Shown here: positions 1 through 8,682 of the stretch, in pieces
Numbering within the stretch: position 1 is the stretch's first letter
Layout of the letters: each line of letters starts with the position of its first letter
Assembly: GCF_002095535.1 (NCBI RefSeq)
Contig: NZ_MLJI01000002.1
Location: forward strand, 1,205,813 to 1,269,812
Length of the DNA stretch: 64,000 nucleotides
Direction: 5' to 3'
DNA from: Pantoea cypripedii
Lineage (GTDB): Bacteria; Pseudomonadota; Gammaproteobacteria; Enterobacterales; Enterobacteriaceae
The notes under the pieces: model-generated
The model's database searches: none
Seen by the model: only the letters and a program-made list of their open reading frames with translations
Told to the model about the DNA's origin: nothing
Made by a program: the position numbers and the translations under genes

Positions 1-1
1 G

Positions 2-2497
2 CAGCAGATGGCCCTGGACGCTCAGACCGGTGATTTGCCAGGTTATCGCCCGCTGACCCTGTTCCCGGGCGTGGAACTCACTGCCACTGGAAACGTACAC
101 ATACTCGCAGTGCTTCATACTGACTGCACCGGTGCCGATGTGGAAAGGCTTATAGGGCAGTGCAACAATCATTCCCCTTTTCCCCGCGGCGAACCTAATC
201 ACCAGCTTGTCCTGCAGGTCGGACCCGCGGGAATAGTCAGCACCATCCGGCGACACCCTGATGCTCTGTGCATTCTTGCGCACATTGATGCAGCCAAAGG
301 CATACTAGGTCTCACCAATCAGGGCGAGCTGGAAGATGCATTCAGTGCCGGCCCCCACGCGGTTGAAATCAGACACCAGCCTGATTCCATTACGAACGGG
401 ACACACCAGCGCCTTATCAGGAACCTGCCCTGCCTGCGCGGTTCTGATGCCCATCACCCTGATCACGCCGGTGCACGAACCTGCTGGCTGAAGATGTCTG
501 TTCCTGATTTTGACGGGCTGCGCCACGCCCTGTTAGATCATGAAAACTGCGTTCTGTTTGATGTTCCCCCGCCTGAAGAACCTGCGCTTCAGCTGCGCAG
601 CGTCAGATTCAGAACCCGCCTATGCGCTCCCGTCGATAACGAAACGGCCAGCGTATCATTCAGCCCCTTTTATAATGCCGTCATCGGATCCCGCGGCAGC
701 GGCAAGTCCACTCTTATTGAAAGCATTCGTCTTGCAATGCGCAAAACCACGGGGCTGTCAGCCGAAAGGGATAAAAAACTGACCCTGTTCCGACAGGTCG
801 GACAGGGCATGCAAGCAGACTCGGTTGTTGAGTGCGTATTCCGAAAAGACGGGGCCGATTTTCGGCTGAGCTGGCGGCCAGGCGATGTGCATTCACTGCA
901 TACACGCAGGGACGGCGAATGGGTCGAGGACGCTGATTGGGCTACTGACCGCTTCCCTCTGTCTGTCTTCAGCCAGAAGATGCTTTATGAGCTAGCATCT
1001 GATAATGGCGCTTTCCTGCGCGTTTGTGATGAAAGCACCATTGTGAACAAGCGTGCCTGGGCTGAGCAGTGGGACCGGCTTGAAAGGGCCTTTAAAAATG
1101 AGCAGCTCACACTGCGAGGACATCTGGCTCGCCGGCAGAGCGCTTCCTCCCTTTCCGGTATGCTCGCGGATGCCGAACGAGCGGTCAGTCAGCTAAGTGA
1201 AAGCGCCTATTATCCCGTCCGCCAGCGTCTGGCGGTGGCGGAAAGAGAGCTGGCTGCTGCAGACGAGGCGCTGGCGCTTCAGTCTGAAAGGGTCGCCGCG
1301 CTGGAGGCGCTGATAAAAGGAGCTCCGGCGGCGGAGGAACTTTCGGAATCCTCCGCCTGCCTGTCTGAATTTTTACTGCGTCTTTCAACCCTTCAGCAGA
1401 GCTTCGATCGCGATGCGGGTAACCTGCTGGCAGCCAGCACCTGTGCGCTGGATGAGCTAAGAGCGGGGCCGCTTTTCTCTGCGCTCAGAGTTGCCGCGGA
1501 CACTGAGCGGGATAACGTCGAACGTGAGGCCACCGCTTTGCGGGCGCAGGGGCTTAACCCGGATACCCTGAACGATCTGATGGAGAAGTGCGAGCGATAT
1601 CGCAGCGATATGAAGGAATATGAGGGACTGGAAAATGCGGTGGCTGCATCACAAGAACGGGTCCGGCTTCTGCGTAGCGAGATGCGCGCGCACCGCATGG
1701 TGCTCACGGAAAAGCGTCGGGAGTTTCTGGCTTCGCTTCATCTTCAGGACTTGGAGATCAAAATCCTGCCGCTCTGCGCACCGCCTGAAGATGTGCTGAC
1801 TGATTACCAGAACGTAACCGGCATCACCAACTTCGCGGATCGTATTTATGACGATGAATCCAGGAGCGGACTGCTTCACTCTTTTATCAGCAACCGTCCG
1901 TTTAACCCGGCTCTCGCTGTAACGGAAGCCAAATATACCCAGCTCGATCAAATCAGGGAACTTCATGAGGCCTTAAAGCGTGACGATCCTGAAGCCGGGC
2001 GGGAATTACACGGGGCTTTCAGAAACAGACTTAAGGGTCTGCAGGATGAGACCTTGGATACTCTGATGTGCTGGTATCCCGATGACGGGATACACATACG
2101 CTATCGTGCGCCCGGCGGGAGCATGGAGGATATCACTTCAGCTTCTCCCGGGCAGAAAGGCGCAAGCATGCTGCAGTTCCTGCTGTCCTACGGCACCGAT
2201 CCTCTGCTACTCGACCAACCTGAGGATGACCTGGATTGCCTGATGCTGAGTCAGAGTGTTATTCCCGCGATCGCCGCTAACAAGAAACGTCGACAGCTGA
2301 TTATCGTGTCCCACTCTGCGCCGATTGTGGTAAATGGCGACGCGGAATATGTTATCAGCATGAAACATGATCGGGCCGGACTGCGTCCCGACCTCTGTGG
2401 TGCCCTCCAGGAGAAGGAAGTAAAGGCGATGATCTGCCGTCAGATGGAAGGTGGAGAAAAGGCATTCCGCTCGCGGTTCGAGCGAATTCTTAACTGA
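2..2497 (+). CDS. TrlF-family PHP/AAA-like ATPase, 5' end outside window
   Basis: The frame is open from the window edge, so the first codons and the expected N-terminal PHP histidines are missing. The beginning retains a PHP-like strand (LFPGVEL). A large SMC/AAA ATPase follows: Walker A GSRGSGKST near residue 230, a long coiled-coil middle (about 350-620), an ABC-signature-like SASPGQKGA, and Walker B LLLDQPEDDLD near 735. This combination of PHP phosphoesterase and SMC-like ATPase is that of TrlF-family proteins, which are often found in defence islands; the biochemical activity is not established here. A DUF3800 gene follows in the same direction 98 bp downstream and may be a partner. Family assignment is from domain order and motifs; the missing N-terminus is the main uncertainty. 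Confidence 0.75.
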   Translation, partial: QQMALDAQTGDLPGYRPLTLFPGVELTATGNVHILAVLHTDCTGADVERLIGQCNNHSPFPRGEPNHQLVLQVGPAGIVSTIRRHPDALCILAHIDAAKGILGLTNQGELEDAFSAGPHAVEIRHQPDSITNGTHQRLIRNLPCLRGSDAHHPDHAGARTCWLKMSVPDFDGLRHALLDHENCVLFDVPPPEEPALQLRSVRFRTRLCAPVDNETASVSFSPFYNAVIGSRGSGKSTLIESIRLAMRKTTGLSAERDKKLTLFRQVGQGMQADSVVECVFRKDGADFRLSWRPGDVHSLHTRRDGEWVEDADWATDRFPLSVFSQKMLYELASDNGAFLRVCDESTIVNKRAWAEQWDRLERAFKNEQLTLRGHLARRQSASSLSGMLADAERAVSQLSESAYYPVRQRLAVAERELAAADEALALQSERVAALEALIKGAPAAEELSESSACLSEFLLRLSTLQQSFDRDAGNLLAASTCALDELRAGPLFSALRVAADTERDNVEREATALRAQGLNPDTLNDLMEKCERYRSDMKEYEGLENAVAASQERVRLLRSEMRAHRMVLTEKRREFLASLHLQDLEIKILPLCAPPEDVLTDYQNVTGITNFADRIYDDESRSGLLHSFISNRPFNPALAVTEAKYTQLDQIRELHEALKRDDPEAGRELHGAFRNRLKGLQDETLDTLMCWYPDDGIHIRYRAPGGSMEDITSASPGQKGASMLQFLLSYGTDPLLLDQPEDDLDCLMLSQSVIPAIAANKKRRQLIIVSHSAPIVVNGDAEYVISMKHDRAGLRPDLCGALQEKEVKAMICRQMEGGEKAFRSRFERILN

Positions 2498-2595
2498 CAG
2501 TCAGTGCTGGCTATGGCATCGCCTTCACTGAGTGCAGGATACAGATATCTCTCAGGTATCATACGAATAAAAATACAAAAGCACAGGGGGGCAGC

Positions 2596-3633
2596 TTGAG
2601 CGTTTTTTATATGGACGAGAGTGGATTCACCGGCGGTGACCTGCTGAATAAGACTCAGCCTTTTCAGTGTGCTTCTGCGCTGAGCATAAGCCCGGATGAT
2701 GCGCGTCACCTTATTCGTCAGCATTTCCCTAAGCTTAAGGCACCTGAGCTTAAGTTCAGCTCACTGATCAAGCGCGATACGAATCTGAAGCCCCTTTATG
2801 AACTGCAGCGGGATATCCTGACAAACTTTCCCTGCGTCAGCTGCGTAGCGGACAAAAAGTTTATTCTGATCCTGCTATTCGTGACGCATGCCGTTGAGCC
2901 CTGGCATCACGCCCGTGGCTATGATTTGCTCAGCAGCGGCAGGCACTTTCTGCTTGCTTCGTGGGCTTACTTTGCCGGTCCTGCCCTGCTCGGGAATGAT
3001 TTTGAGCGTATCCTGCGCCACTTCCAGCACGCAATGAAGATGAAAACCCTGGCTGCTGTTCAGGAGCTTATTACCGCTGTACGCTCGGTAAACTGGTTTG
3101 TTATGGAGGATTTTCTGGGACCGCTCGCGGCAGAAGATTCTGCATGCGTTGGCGAGATAATGGATGCTCATACCTCCACAGATGCGGCTTTCATCATACT
3201 GAACGCGCTGATTTCCCGAACCGAACTAATGGCCGCCGGTGCCTACTGTATTGAACACGACCGTTCTAAAAATTTGCTGCAATACCATGACTATCTCTTA
3301 AGGTTCATCCGATACGAGCAGCCGGCAGAGTTCAGGTTGTCTGAGCTGGCCTCAATCAGCTATCCACTGAAGCTCAGTGATGTAAGCCAGGTAGATTCTC
3401 TTGACAGCCCGGGTGTACAGCTCTGTGACGTACTGGCCGGCGGATGCCTGCGCGCACTTCGCGACCTGATCCGTGACGGCAGGCCTGGCTTTTATTCACC
3501 GGTAAAGCTGTATGAGGACCGCCACTTAATTCACTTCCTGCCGTCGGAAAACCTTGAGCAGGAAAGGGCATTTCGGCAGGGCGGGCAGAACGCAGCCTAC
3601 GTTGATTTTGTCGGCAGAATGCTCGGCGTCTGA
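2596..3633 (+). CDS. DUF3800 domain protein
   Basis: A 345-residue protein beginning with the diagnostic DUF3800 motif YMDESG and ending with a conserved QLCDVLAGG segment near residue 275. The spaced acidic residues suggest an RNase H-like nuclease, but no activity has been shown from this sequence. The start is a TTG with a very strong Shine-Dalgarno (AGGGGGG) four bases upstream. It follows the TrlF-type gene after a 98-bp gap with no obvious terminator, so co-transcription is likely. DUF3800 proteins recur in phage-defence neighbourhoods; a functional pair with the upstream ATPase is an inference. Confidence 0.75.
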   Translation: MSVFYMDESGFTGGDLLNKTQPFQCASALSISPDDARHLIRQHFPKLKAPELKFSSLIKRDTNLKPLYELQRDILTNFPCVSCVADKKFILILLFVTHAVEPWHHARGYDLLSSGRHFLLASWAYFAGPALLGNDFERILRHFQHAMKMKTLAAVQELITAVRSVNWFVMEDFLGPLAAEDSACVGEIMDAHTSTDAAFIILNALISRTELMAAGAYCIEHDRSKNLLQYHDYLLRFIRYEQPAEFRLSELASISYPLKLSDVSQVDSLDSPGVQLCDVLAGGCLRALRDLIRDGRPGFYSPVKLYEDRHLIHFLPSENLEQERAFRQGGQNAAYVDFVGRMLGV

Positions 3634-3698
3634 GTAACTGCACGTTTCTTCCAGCGCTGCGGTTGCTCAGGACCCAGCCAGGCTCTCTCAGGAAGCCG

Positions 3699-4735
3699 TT
3701 AAACAGGATGCCACGCGGCGGGAATGTCGGCTCCCGCCACGATAAGCTCGGAGCCATCCTCATGTATGAGCCGGGTATACCCGGAACTCAGAAGAGCCTG
3801 ACAGATTACGTCTGCCGGGTTGTCGTCCGGGATTACCACGGTCTGGCTGATTCTGGCAGGATTACAGTAAGCGTTCAGTCCGTCAATTGAGCACAGGGCT
3901 CGAAAGCGCCTTTCTGCGCCATGACTGAGGAAATTCTTCAGCCTGTCAGGACTAATCCAGCCAATAACCGCCAGGATATCATCGTAATGCTTGTTCAGCA
4001 GGTTACAGCTGGCCGCGGCGCCGTATACCGGACGTTTCGGGTCCGGTCTACCAGTAACAGGATCGTCTTTACTGAACTTCCAGACGGCTTCATGATGCGA
4101 TACACGGTTCCTGAGATCCTTTATCCTGAATATCACCTTTTTGACATCTTCTCTGCCGAATCCTGCAGGCGCATGAGGAAAAACGTCTGCAAACAATCCC
4201 GGCCACAGCAGGCGGTTACTGCTTTGATCTTCATATTTATCCGTCAGAAGCGTCGTCCAGAATCCGAACGTCAGCCCGGCAATGATACGTTCTGTCGTCA
4301 CCGCCTTGCCGTCAGTACGGATCTGGTTTTTAGCCTGCTCAACCTGCGTTTCTTCTGTGAGCTTCCGGTTAATAATGCGGCGGCCGTACTTGTTAAGCAG
4401 GTACCCCTGCACGTCCTGCCTGTCGTGGGGAGATCTGGCTAATTTGAACCTGTCCGCCGCCGGGACCAGTGTGTGCCCCATGTATTCGGTCAGGCTCGTT
4501 ACCCAACGGCTGTCCGCGTGCCATAGCCCAGCGGCTCCGCTCGGGGGAGCGGTACGTATCGCGAGATCAATGGCGTTACGCAGCGTCACTTCCATGCACT
4601 GCAGCGCGGGCATGATCGCGGCGGCCAGGTGTTTATTCCAGTGATAGGCCGCCATGGCCTGCGTTTTTTTACCTTGAGGTGTTTAACGTAAATCTCCAGA
4701 CGCTTGGCGTTAATAAAGTCATCAATCTGCGCCAT
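3699..4735 (-). pseudogene. Abi_2 (AbiD/F-like) abortive infection protein, frameshifted at a poly-A run
   Basis: The main frame (3699-4655) encodes 318 residues of an Abi_2 family protein, with conserved N-terminal YHWNKHLAAAI and the HEPN-type RNase motif RNRVSH (R-x4-H) near residue 180. A good ribosome site (AAGGA) lies upstream of an ATG at 4735 in another frame (MAQIDDFINAKRL...), which looks like the normal N-terminus of this family. The two frames meet at seven A residues (T run at 4664-4670 on the + strand); an eighth A would join them as KKTQAMAAYHW. This is therefore a one-base slip, an error, or a phase-variable switch. A shorter product from 4655 remains possible but lacks an evident ribosome site. 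Confidence 0.75.
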
Positions 4736-4861
4736 CTTTATTCCTTAATTTCCCGGACAATCATGCACCGTATTGACGATGATGCCGGGTTATGGCCTAA
4801 TAGTCCCATCAAGGCGGAGTCGCCTCTCCGGAGGTCTCACGCGACAGAAGTAGTTTGGATT

Positions 4862-4889
4862 AGCCACCTTTACGGTGGCTTTTCTCGTT
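4862..4889 (+). terminator. intrinsic terminator hairpin
   Basis: AGCCACC and GGTGGCT (4862-4868 and 4874-4880) form a stem with a five-base loop, followed by TTTCTCGTTT on the + strand. No rightward gene ends just before it, so what it terminates is unclear. On the minus strand the hairpin follows the end of the leftward gene at 4904 but lacks a T run. Confidence 0.5.
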
Positions 4890-4903
4890 TCAGAGCCTCA
4901 TCC

Positions 4904-5485
4904 TCAGTAAACCGGTCGCTCAGTCGGAGGAAGGCGCTGCGCCTCGCGGATCTGATCCACCATGTCCAGGAAGTCTTCCTCTTTCTGCAGGAAGAACAGT
5001 GCGCGGTGCACCTGCAGCAGGGTGCGCAGGTCGCGTCTGGCCGCTTCGGCAAACAGCGCAAACGCCAGCGAGCTTCCGTTAGGAATGTGCGTGACGTCAA
5101 CGAGCTGTCTCGCGCGGATCTCCAGCAGGGGCACGCCGTCGCGCATGATTCGCTGAAGGTCCCCTTCCTTATGGATCCCCAGCAGGCGGCACCAGGCGCG
5201 GTTCTCGGCCAGCGTCTGCGCGGCGTCAAACCAGTAGTCCGCCAGACGGGCGTTCATCATTTTTGCCACGTCCCGGTCCATCAGCGCGACCAGCCCGTTA
5301 GAGCGCATGAAGTTGCCGATCAGGTCACCAAACGAGGCGGCCAGAAACTCCCGCAGAAAATCCCCCTTCGACTTGCCTGCCGCACTTGCCTGTTCGGCAA
5401 TTTCAATATCAATGCCAAGCGGTACGTTCCGTACCGTAAGCGTACGGGTAAAGCCTTTTTCGTCATTTTCGCTATTTTCGTTCAT
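4904..5485 (-). CDS. Plasmid protein with RHH-like N-terminus
   Basis: A 193-residue soluble protein. Residues 12-50 (RTLTVRNVPLGIDIEIAEQA then KSKGDFLREFL) have the strand-helix-helix pattern of ribbon-helix-helix DNA-binding proteins, such as FitA/Arc-type antitoxins. The remaining 140 residues are helical and unrecognised. It could be a plasmid regulator, but the family is not identified. The start is ATG at 5485 without a convincing ribosome site. Overlapping rightward frames over the same DNA look like shadows. Confidence 0.55.
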   Translation of the reverse strand: MNENSENDEKGFTRTLTVRNVPLGIDIEIAEQASAAGKSKGDFLREFLAASFGDLIGNFMRSNGLVALMDRDVAKMMNARLADYWFDAAQTLAENRAWCRLLGIHKEGDLQRIMRDGVPLLEIRARQLVDVTHIPNGSSLAFALFAEAARRDLRTLLQVHRALFFLQKEEDFLDMVDQIREAQRLPPTERPVY

Positions 5486-5721
5486 ATGCGTCTAACCTTG
5501 GCCATTAAATATCTACATCCCCAGTAAATAGGCAAGTCAACCTAAAATAATACATGTCGCAATAAATATCACAAAAAATACATTTAGTGATGTTATTGAT
5601 ATTTTTTAACCAATTGTCAGTATCTGTTTGTCACATCTCCGGTCGGATCCGGAAAAAGGCAGAACCGGATCTTCTGTCCTGCACTTTGTAAGTCACCGCA
5701 TGACATTAGATTTCCTATAAA

Positions 5722-5759
5722 GGGGTTTGACGGTCAATCGTGTAAAAAACCACGTTAAG
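5722..5759 (+). repeat. left terminal inverted repeat of the Tn3-type element
   Basis: 38 bp, beginning GGGGTTTGACGG and ending CACGTTAAG. It pairs with 7713-7750. Confidence 0.85.
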
Positions 5760-6138
5760 GAGATAATTCATTATTTAAATTGAAATTTAATGGTCTCAAT
5801 TCTCCCTGCGTATTCCGTTGAAAATGAACACTCATTCTGGCCCGTGAACGCGAATTCTGGTGGAGAGAATACAGCAGGCTAATAATAACCAGTTGGAGCG
5901 ATTTTTTACTGGAACCACAGCTTCTCTCCAATATTCATCAGTAGCACTGTAACGTCAGGAGTGAGGCGGAGCGCAGCGCAGTGAGCACCGAACACTCATG
6001 ACGTTACAGTGGAATCCCATTGCATCAGAGCTGAGGAAATTTGTTGGTGTATTAGCATCCAGAATCTACGTTCATACCGCCAGAATCTGTGTTTTCTCCA
6101 GACCAGAATCGACGTTCACGCGAGACCGGAATACACAC
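5760..6138. other. non-coding interior of the Tn3-type element
   Basis: About 380 bases between the left inverted repeat and the tnpA relic. The only clear structure is the long inverted repeat at 5945-6011. No supported gene. Confidence 0.5.
5945..6011. repeat. 67-bp inverted repeat (large hairpin)
   Basis: Arms 5945-5963 and 5993-6011 are complementary at 18 of 19 positions (CACTGTAACGTCA...), with a 29-base GC-rich centre. There is no T run, so it is not a standard terminator. Confidence 0.7.
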
Positions 6139-6342
6139 TCCCTTCAGAATATCCTCCGGCAGCGTGAACGCATAATGCCCCAGCATATTGATGTGCCCGT
6201 GCATCAGCGGTGACAGGCGGGCAATATGTTCATCCTCTGGCGTTTCGCCCATAATCCTGAGATGTGAAAGCGCTCCCTGCATGTAAAGCGTGTTCCAGAG
6301 CACTACCGCATTCGTAACCAGGCCCAGCGCACCAGGCATCAT
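6139..6342 (-). pseudogene. tnpA: Tn3-family transposase TnpA, C-terminal fragment
   Basis: About 68 residues match the highly conserved C-terminal region of Tn3-family TnpA (VLWNTLYMQGAL, DEHIARLSPLMHGHINMLG). Both sides are lost: the upstream 900-plus residues are absent and the sequence after the ILKG segment is unrelated. It reads leftward toward the left inverted repeat, the usual TnpA orientation with its end near the transposon terminus. This supports the Tn3-family assignment of the terminal repeats. Confidence 0.8.
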
Positions 6343-6460
6343 TTAAGGCTGTATCGGAGAAAACAGGTATATCGAGGCCGACATATTTCCAGCTGAAAAG
6401 ACAGTTTACAGCTGATAATAACGGGGTATTATCGATGAAGTAATATACAGGGAGAACAGA

Positions 6461-7279
6461 ATGGACGCGGTATTACTTGATATGATGCGCTCAGGCGGAA
6501 GAAATAAATCCTGGGCTGAAACAATGGTTAACCTTGAAGCCAGAAAACTGGTTGATACTGCCAACAGACTTTCCGCCTTTCACCTTCAGGATGGTCTGAC
6601 CCGGATTAATTTTGTTCAGGAAATAAAAAAGGTTGTAGAGCAGCAATTTGCCGCTGCCCGGCGCGCGAAATCGGATGAAGAGTGCATAGCATGCATCAAA
6701 AATCTGAGGGTAGAGACCGAAAACCTCGAAGAACAGGGCCGGATGTTACGTATGAAGACAGCAAAACTTTACGCCAAAGTGGAGTTCGTCCGGGAAAATA
6801 ACAAAATTGTCGGGTATGTGATTTCTGCTGTGAACGTAGTGCTTTCGGGAGCAGAGATAGCTTTAGGAACAACGCTACTTGCCAGCGCTAATCCATTAGG
6901 TGTGCTGGCTGGAGCAATACTCGTTGTGGATGGATTCAATGGACTAAGCAAAGAATTTAGCCATCAGGTACTTCATGATTCTACATCAGAAGGGTTTGCT
7001 GCTAATGCAGCTATGTCTACGGCTGAATTCATGGGGTTTAGTTCTAAAAGTGGATTAGGCGTGTATAAATCAATCTCACTTATTGCTAATGCTTACAGCA
7101 TTTTTGGTTTAATAAGGAAGCCTGGAACATGGAGACTATTTCGCTATATACCAGTCGATTATTACAGAAAAGTCAGTACGTTAAGTCGACCAAAACTAAC
7201 TATGAAGATAGTTGGATACGGCGTACAGGCTAAAATTATTTTTGATCTGATGACAATTACTGATCGCCCTCAATCCTAG
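6461..7279 (+). CDS. DUF4225 domain protein, possible toxin-like cargo
   Basis: 272 residues. The N-terminal 110 residues are charged and helical. Residues 115-170 carry two hydrophobic glycine-rich segments (KIVGYVISAVNVVLSGAEIA and NPLGVLAGAILVVDGFNGL) typical of DUF4225, a family found in enterobacteria and sometimes next to secretion or toxin genes. Start ATG at 6461 with a GGGAGA ribosome site. It lies inside the Tn3-type inverted repeats and overlaps the 3' end of a convergent small membrane-protein gene by 23 bp. That layout resembles an effector with its immunity protein, but the role is inferred only. Confidence 0.65.
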   Translation: MDAVLLDMMRSGGRNKSWAETMVNLEARKLVDTANRLSAFHLQDGLTRINFVQEIKKVVEQQFAAARRAKSDEECIACIKNLRVETENLEEQGRMLRMKTAKLYAKVEFVRENNKIVGYVISAVNVVLSGAEIALGTTLLASANPLGVLAGAILVVDGFNGLSKEFSHQVLHDSTSEGFAANAAMSTAEFMGFSSKSGLGVYKSISLIANAYSIFGLIRKPGTWRLFRYIPVDYYRKVSTLSRPKLTMKIVGYGVQAKIIFDLMTITDRPQS

Positions 7280-7586
7280 AAGCATATTGTTTATACCGCC
7301 AGGCTTTGAATGCGAGTTTGGCGGGCGTCAAATACCAGATAAAAGGTAATCCTACAATCAACGAAAAAGCCAGAGAGAGAGTGTTATTTTTTGTCGATAA
7401 CACAGATGTAAAAATCAGGATTACGAAAGCAACAATAGTTATCCACTTAGCTACATTAAATCGTTTTGCTAAATCCTGAATCACTTCATCAAGAGTTCCC
7501 CCGAAATTTTCCACATTGCTTTTAATTTTCTGGAGATCTGTATGACTGAAGCCTGACTCTAGGAGTGTTTCTTCGCTCACTTTCAT
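7257..7586 (-). CDS. Small two-helix membrane protein, possible immunity partner of the DUF4225 protein
   Basis: 109 residues. A soluble N-terminal 45 residues is followed by two transmembrane helices (about 47-63, ITIVAFVILIFTSVL, and 71-88, LAFSLIVGLPFIWYL) and a basic tail. It is convergent with the DUF4225 gene, their 3' ends overlapping by 23 bp, within one transposon-like unit. A small membrane protein beside a membrane-active candidate suggests immunity, but no family was recognised. Confidence 0.6.
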   Translation of the reverse strand: MKVSEETLLESGFSHTDLQKIKSNVENFGGTLDEVIQDLAKRFNVAKWITIVAFVILIFTSVLSTKNNTLSLAFSLIVGLPFIWYLTPAKLAFKAWRYKQYASRIEGDQ

Positions 7587-7712
7587 GGATTTGTATCCTT
7601 AAAATTCAACTGAACATCACAGGTCAGTTTACCCGAAATCAGGTGATAAATCGCCACATACAAATCCAAGACTGGCATTAATTATTTTCTTTTAAAAACA
7701 TAATATTATGTC

Positions 7713-7750
7713 GTTAACGTGGTTTTTTACACGATTGACCGTCAAACCCC
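7713..7750 (-). repeat. right terminal inverted repeat of the Tn3-type element
   Basis: Reverse complement of 5722-5759 at 37 of 38 positions; only the innermost base (7713) differs. Confidence 0.85.
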
Positions 7751-7841
7751 GTTCTGGGATGTGGCAGATAAAACAGAGATGCCGGTGCTTCCGTCCCGTT
7801 CTGCAAAACAGTAACTAAATCAGGTCAGTCAGGTGGATGCC

Positions 7842-8573
7842 GTGAGTACAGATTCAGAGATTAATAAAAGCTGTAAAACAGAGAGTTACGACTGGAATAG
7901 CCCATTAGTCGGGGCATGCCGTGACTTTGTCAAATTCAAGGATGACATGGACATGGCGAACCGGGTGTCTTATCTGCATCCGGCAATCATCAGGAAACTC
8001 CGGTGGCTTACAGGCCTTTATGAACCCGCGGACGCGGGAAGGAAATCCAGACGTTCTGCTACGGCGAGCTCACCTACCGATTTCGCTCACGTTGCGCTAC
8101 CGTTTCTCTGCACCATAAGCTCTGAGATACGAGACTATGAAAAATGCCTCATTCATCCTCAGCTTGTGATCTCCGGAACGTATAACACTTACAACCGCGG
8201 TATCGAAGGCGGCTTTCATAATAATTCACCCGAAGAGGTCATGGACTGGTCAGATAACTGTGTAATGAGTGGCGATAGCGTCAGCGATCAACAGTATTAC
8301 CGACCTGAGGGGATTCCCCTCTACGTGGCTTTAGAAGGAAAAAACAGGGTAGAACTCTTCAAACGCCACAGGAGCAGAATGCTTGCCTGGGTAGCCCCTA
8401 AATCTACAGTCCCTTTTGAGATGCTGCAGATAATCCGCCTGAAACCATTTAACGTCTGGGCGGTCAGTCATGGCAGCAAAGTTTGTATTCTTCCATTTAG
8501 CAAGTACGCTCTGCCCATTTACAGGGCTCTCAACGTCGTTGAGGGGAATCCCCGATGGGATTTTTTTCGTTAA
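7842..8573 (+). CDS. Plasmid hypothetical protein
   Basis: About 243 residues. A GTG at 7842 is preferred because AGG at 7831-7833 sits at ribosome-site distance; the frame is also open from a GTG at 7833. No signal peptide or membrane segment. A segment near residue 165 (IPLYVALEGKNRVELFKRH) resembles the strand-turn-helix part of ParB/sulfiredoxin-like folds, but this is not enough to name a family. It lies just outside the right end of the Tn3-type element. Confidence 0.5.
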   Translation: MSTDSEINKSCKTESYDWNSPLVGACRDFVKFKDDMDMANRVSYLHPAIIRKLRWLTGLYEPADAGRKSRRSATASSPTDFAHVALPFLCTISSEIRDYEKCLIHPQLVISGTYNTYNRGIEGGFHNNSPEEVMDWSDNCVMSGDSVSDQQYYRPEGIPLYVALEGKNRVELFKRHRSRMLAWVAPKSTVPFEMLQIIRLKPFNVWAVSHGSKVCILPFSKYALPIYRALNVVEGNPRWDFFR

Positions 8574-8682
8574 AAAAATTACGGCGTGCACGTATACAAG
8601 CATGCCGTTTTCAAATGACCAGATGATTTATTGGACAAAAATTACATAACGTATGAAATCGCCCCGTCGGGCGTCATACCCC

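Larger units (their letters stand above)
5722..7750. mobile_element. Tn3-type element bounded by 38-bp inverted repeats, carrying a DUF4225 module
   Basis: The ends 5722-5759 and 7713-7750 are inverted copies identical at 37 of 38 bases. They have the Tn3-family signature: start GGGG, end ACGTTAAG. Inside are a short tnpA C-terminal relic, a DUF4225 gene and a convergent membrane-protein gene; no complete transposase or resolvase is present. The five bases flanking the two ends (ataaa and gttct) do not match, so no target duplication is visible. The element probably moves, if at all, with a transposase supplied elsewhere. Confidence 0.8.

Noticed and set aside
4679..5527. 282-codon rightward open frame
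   Set aside because: It lies opposite the leftward 193-residue RHH-like gene, lacks a ribosome site and has no family features; a shadow frame.
5717..7755. 5-bp target duplication of the Tn3-type element
   Set aside because: Left flank ataaa and right flank gttct differ.
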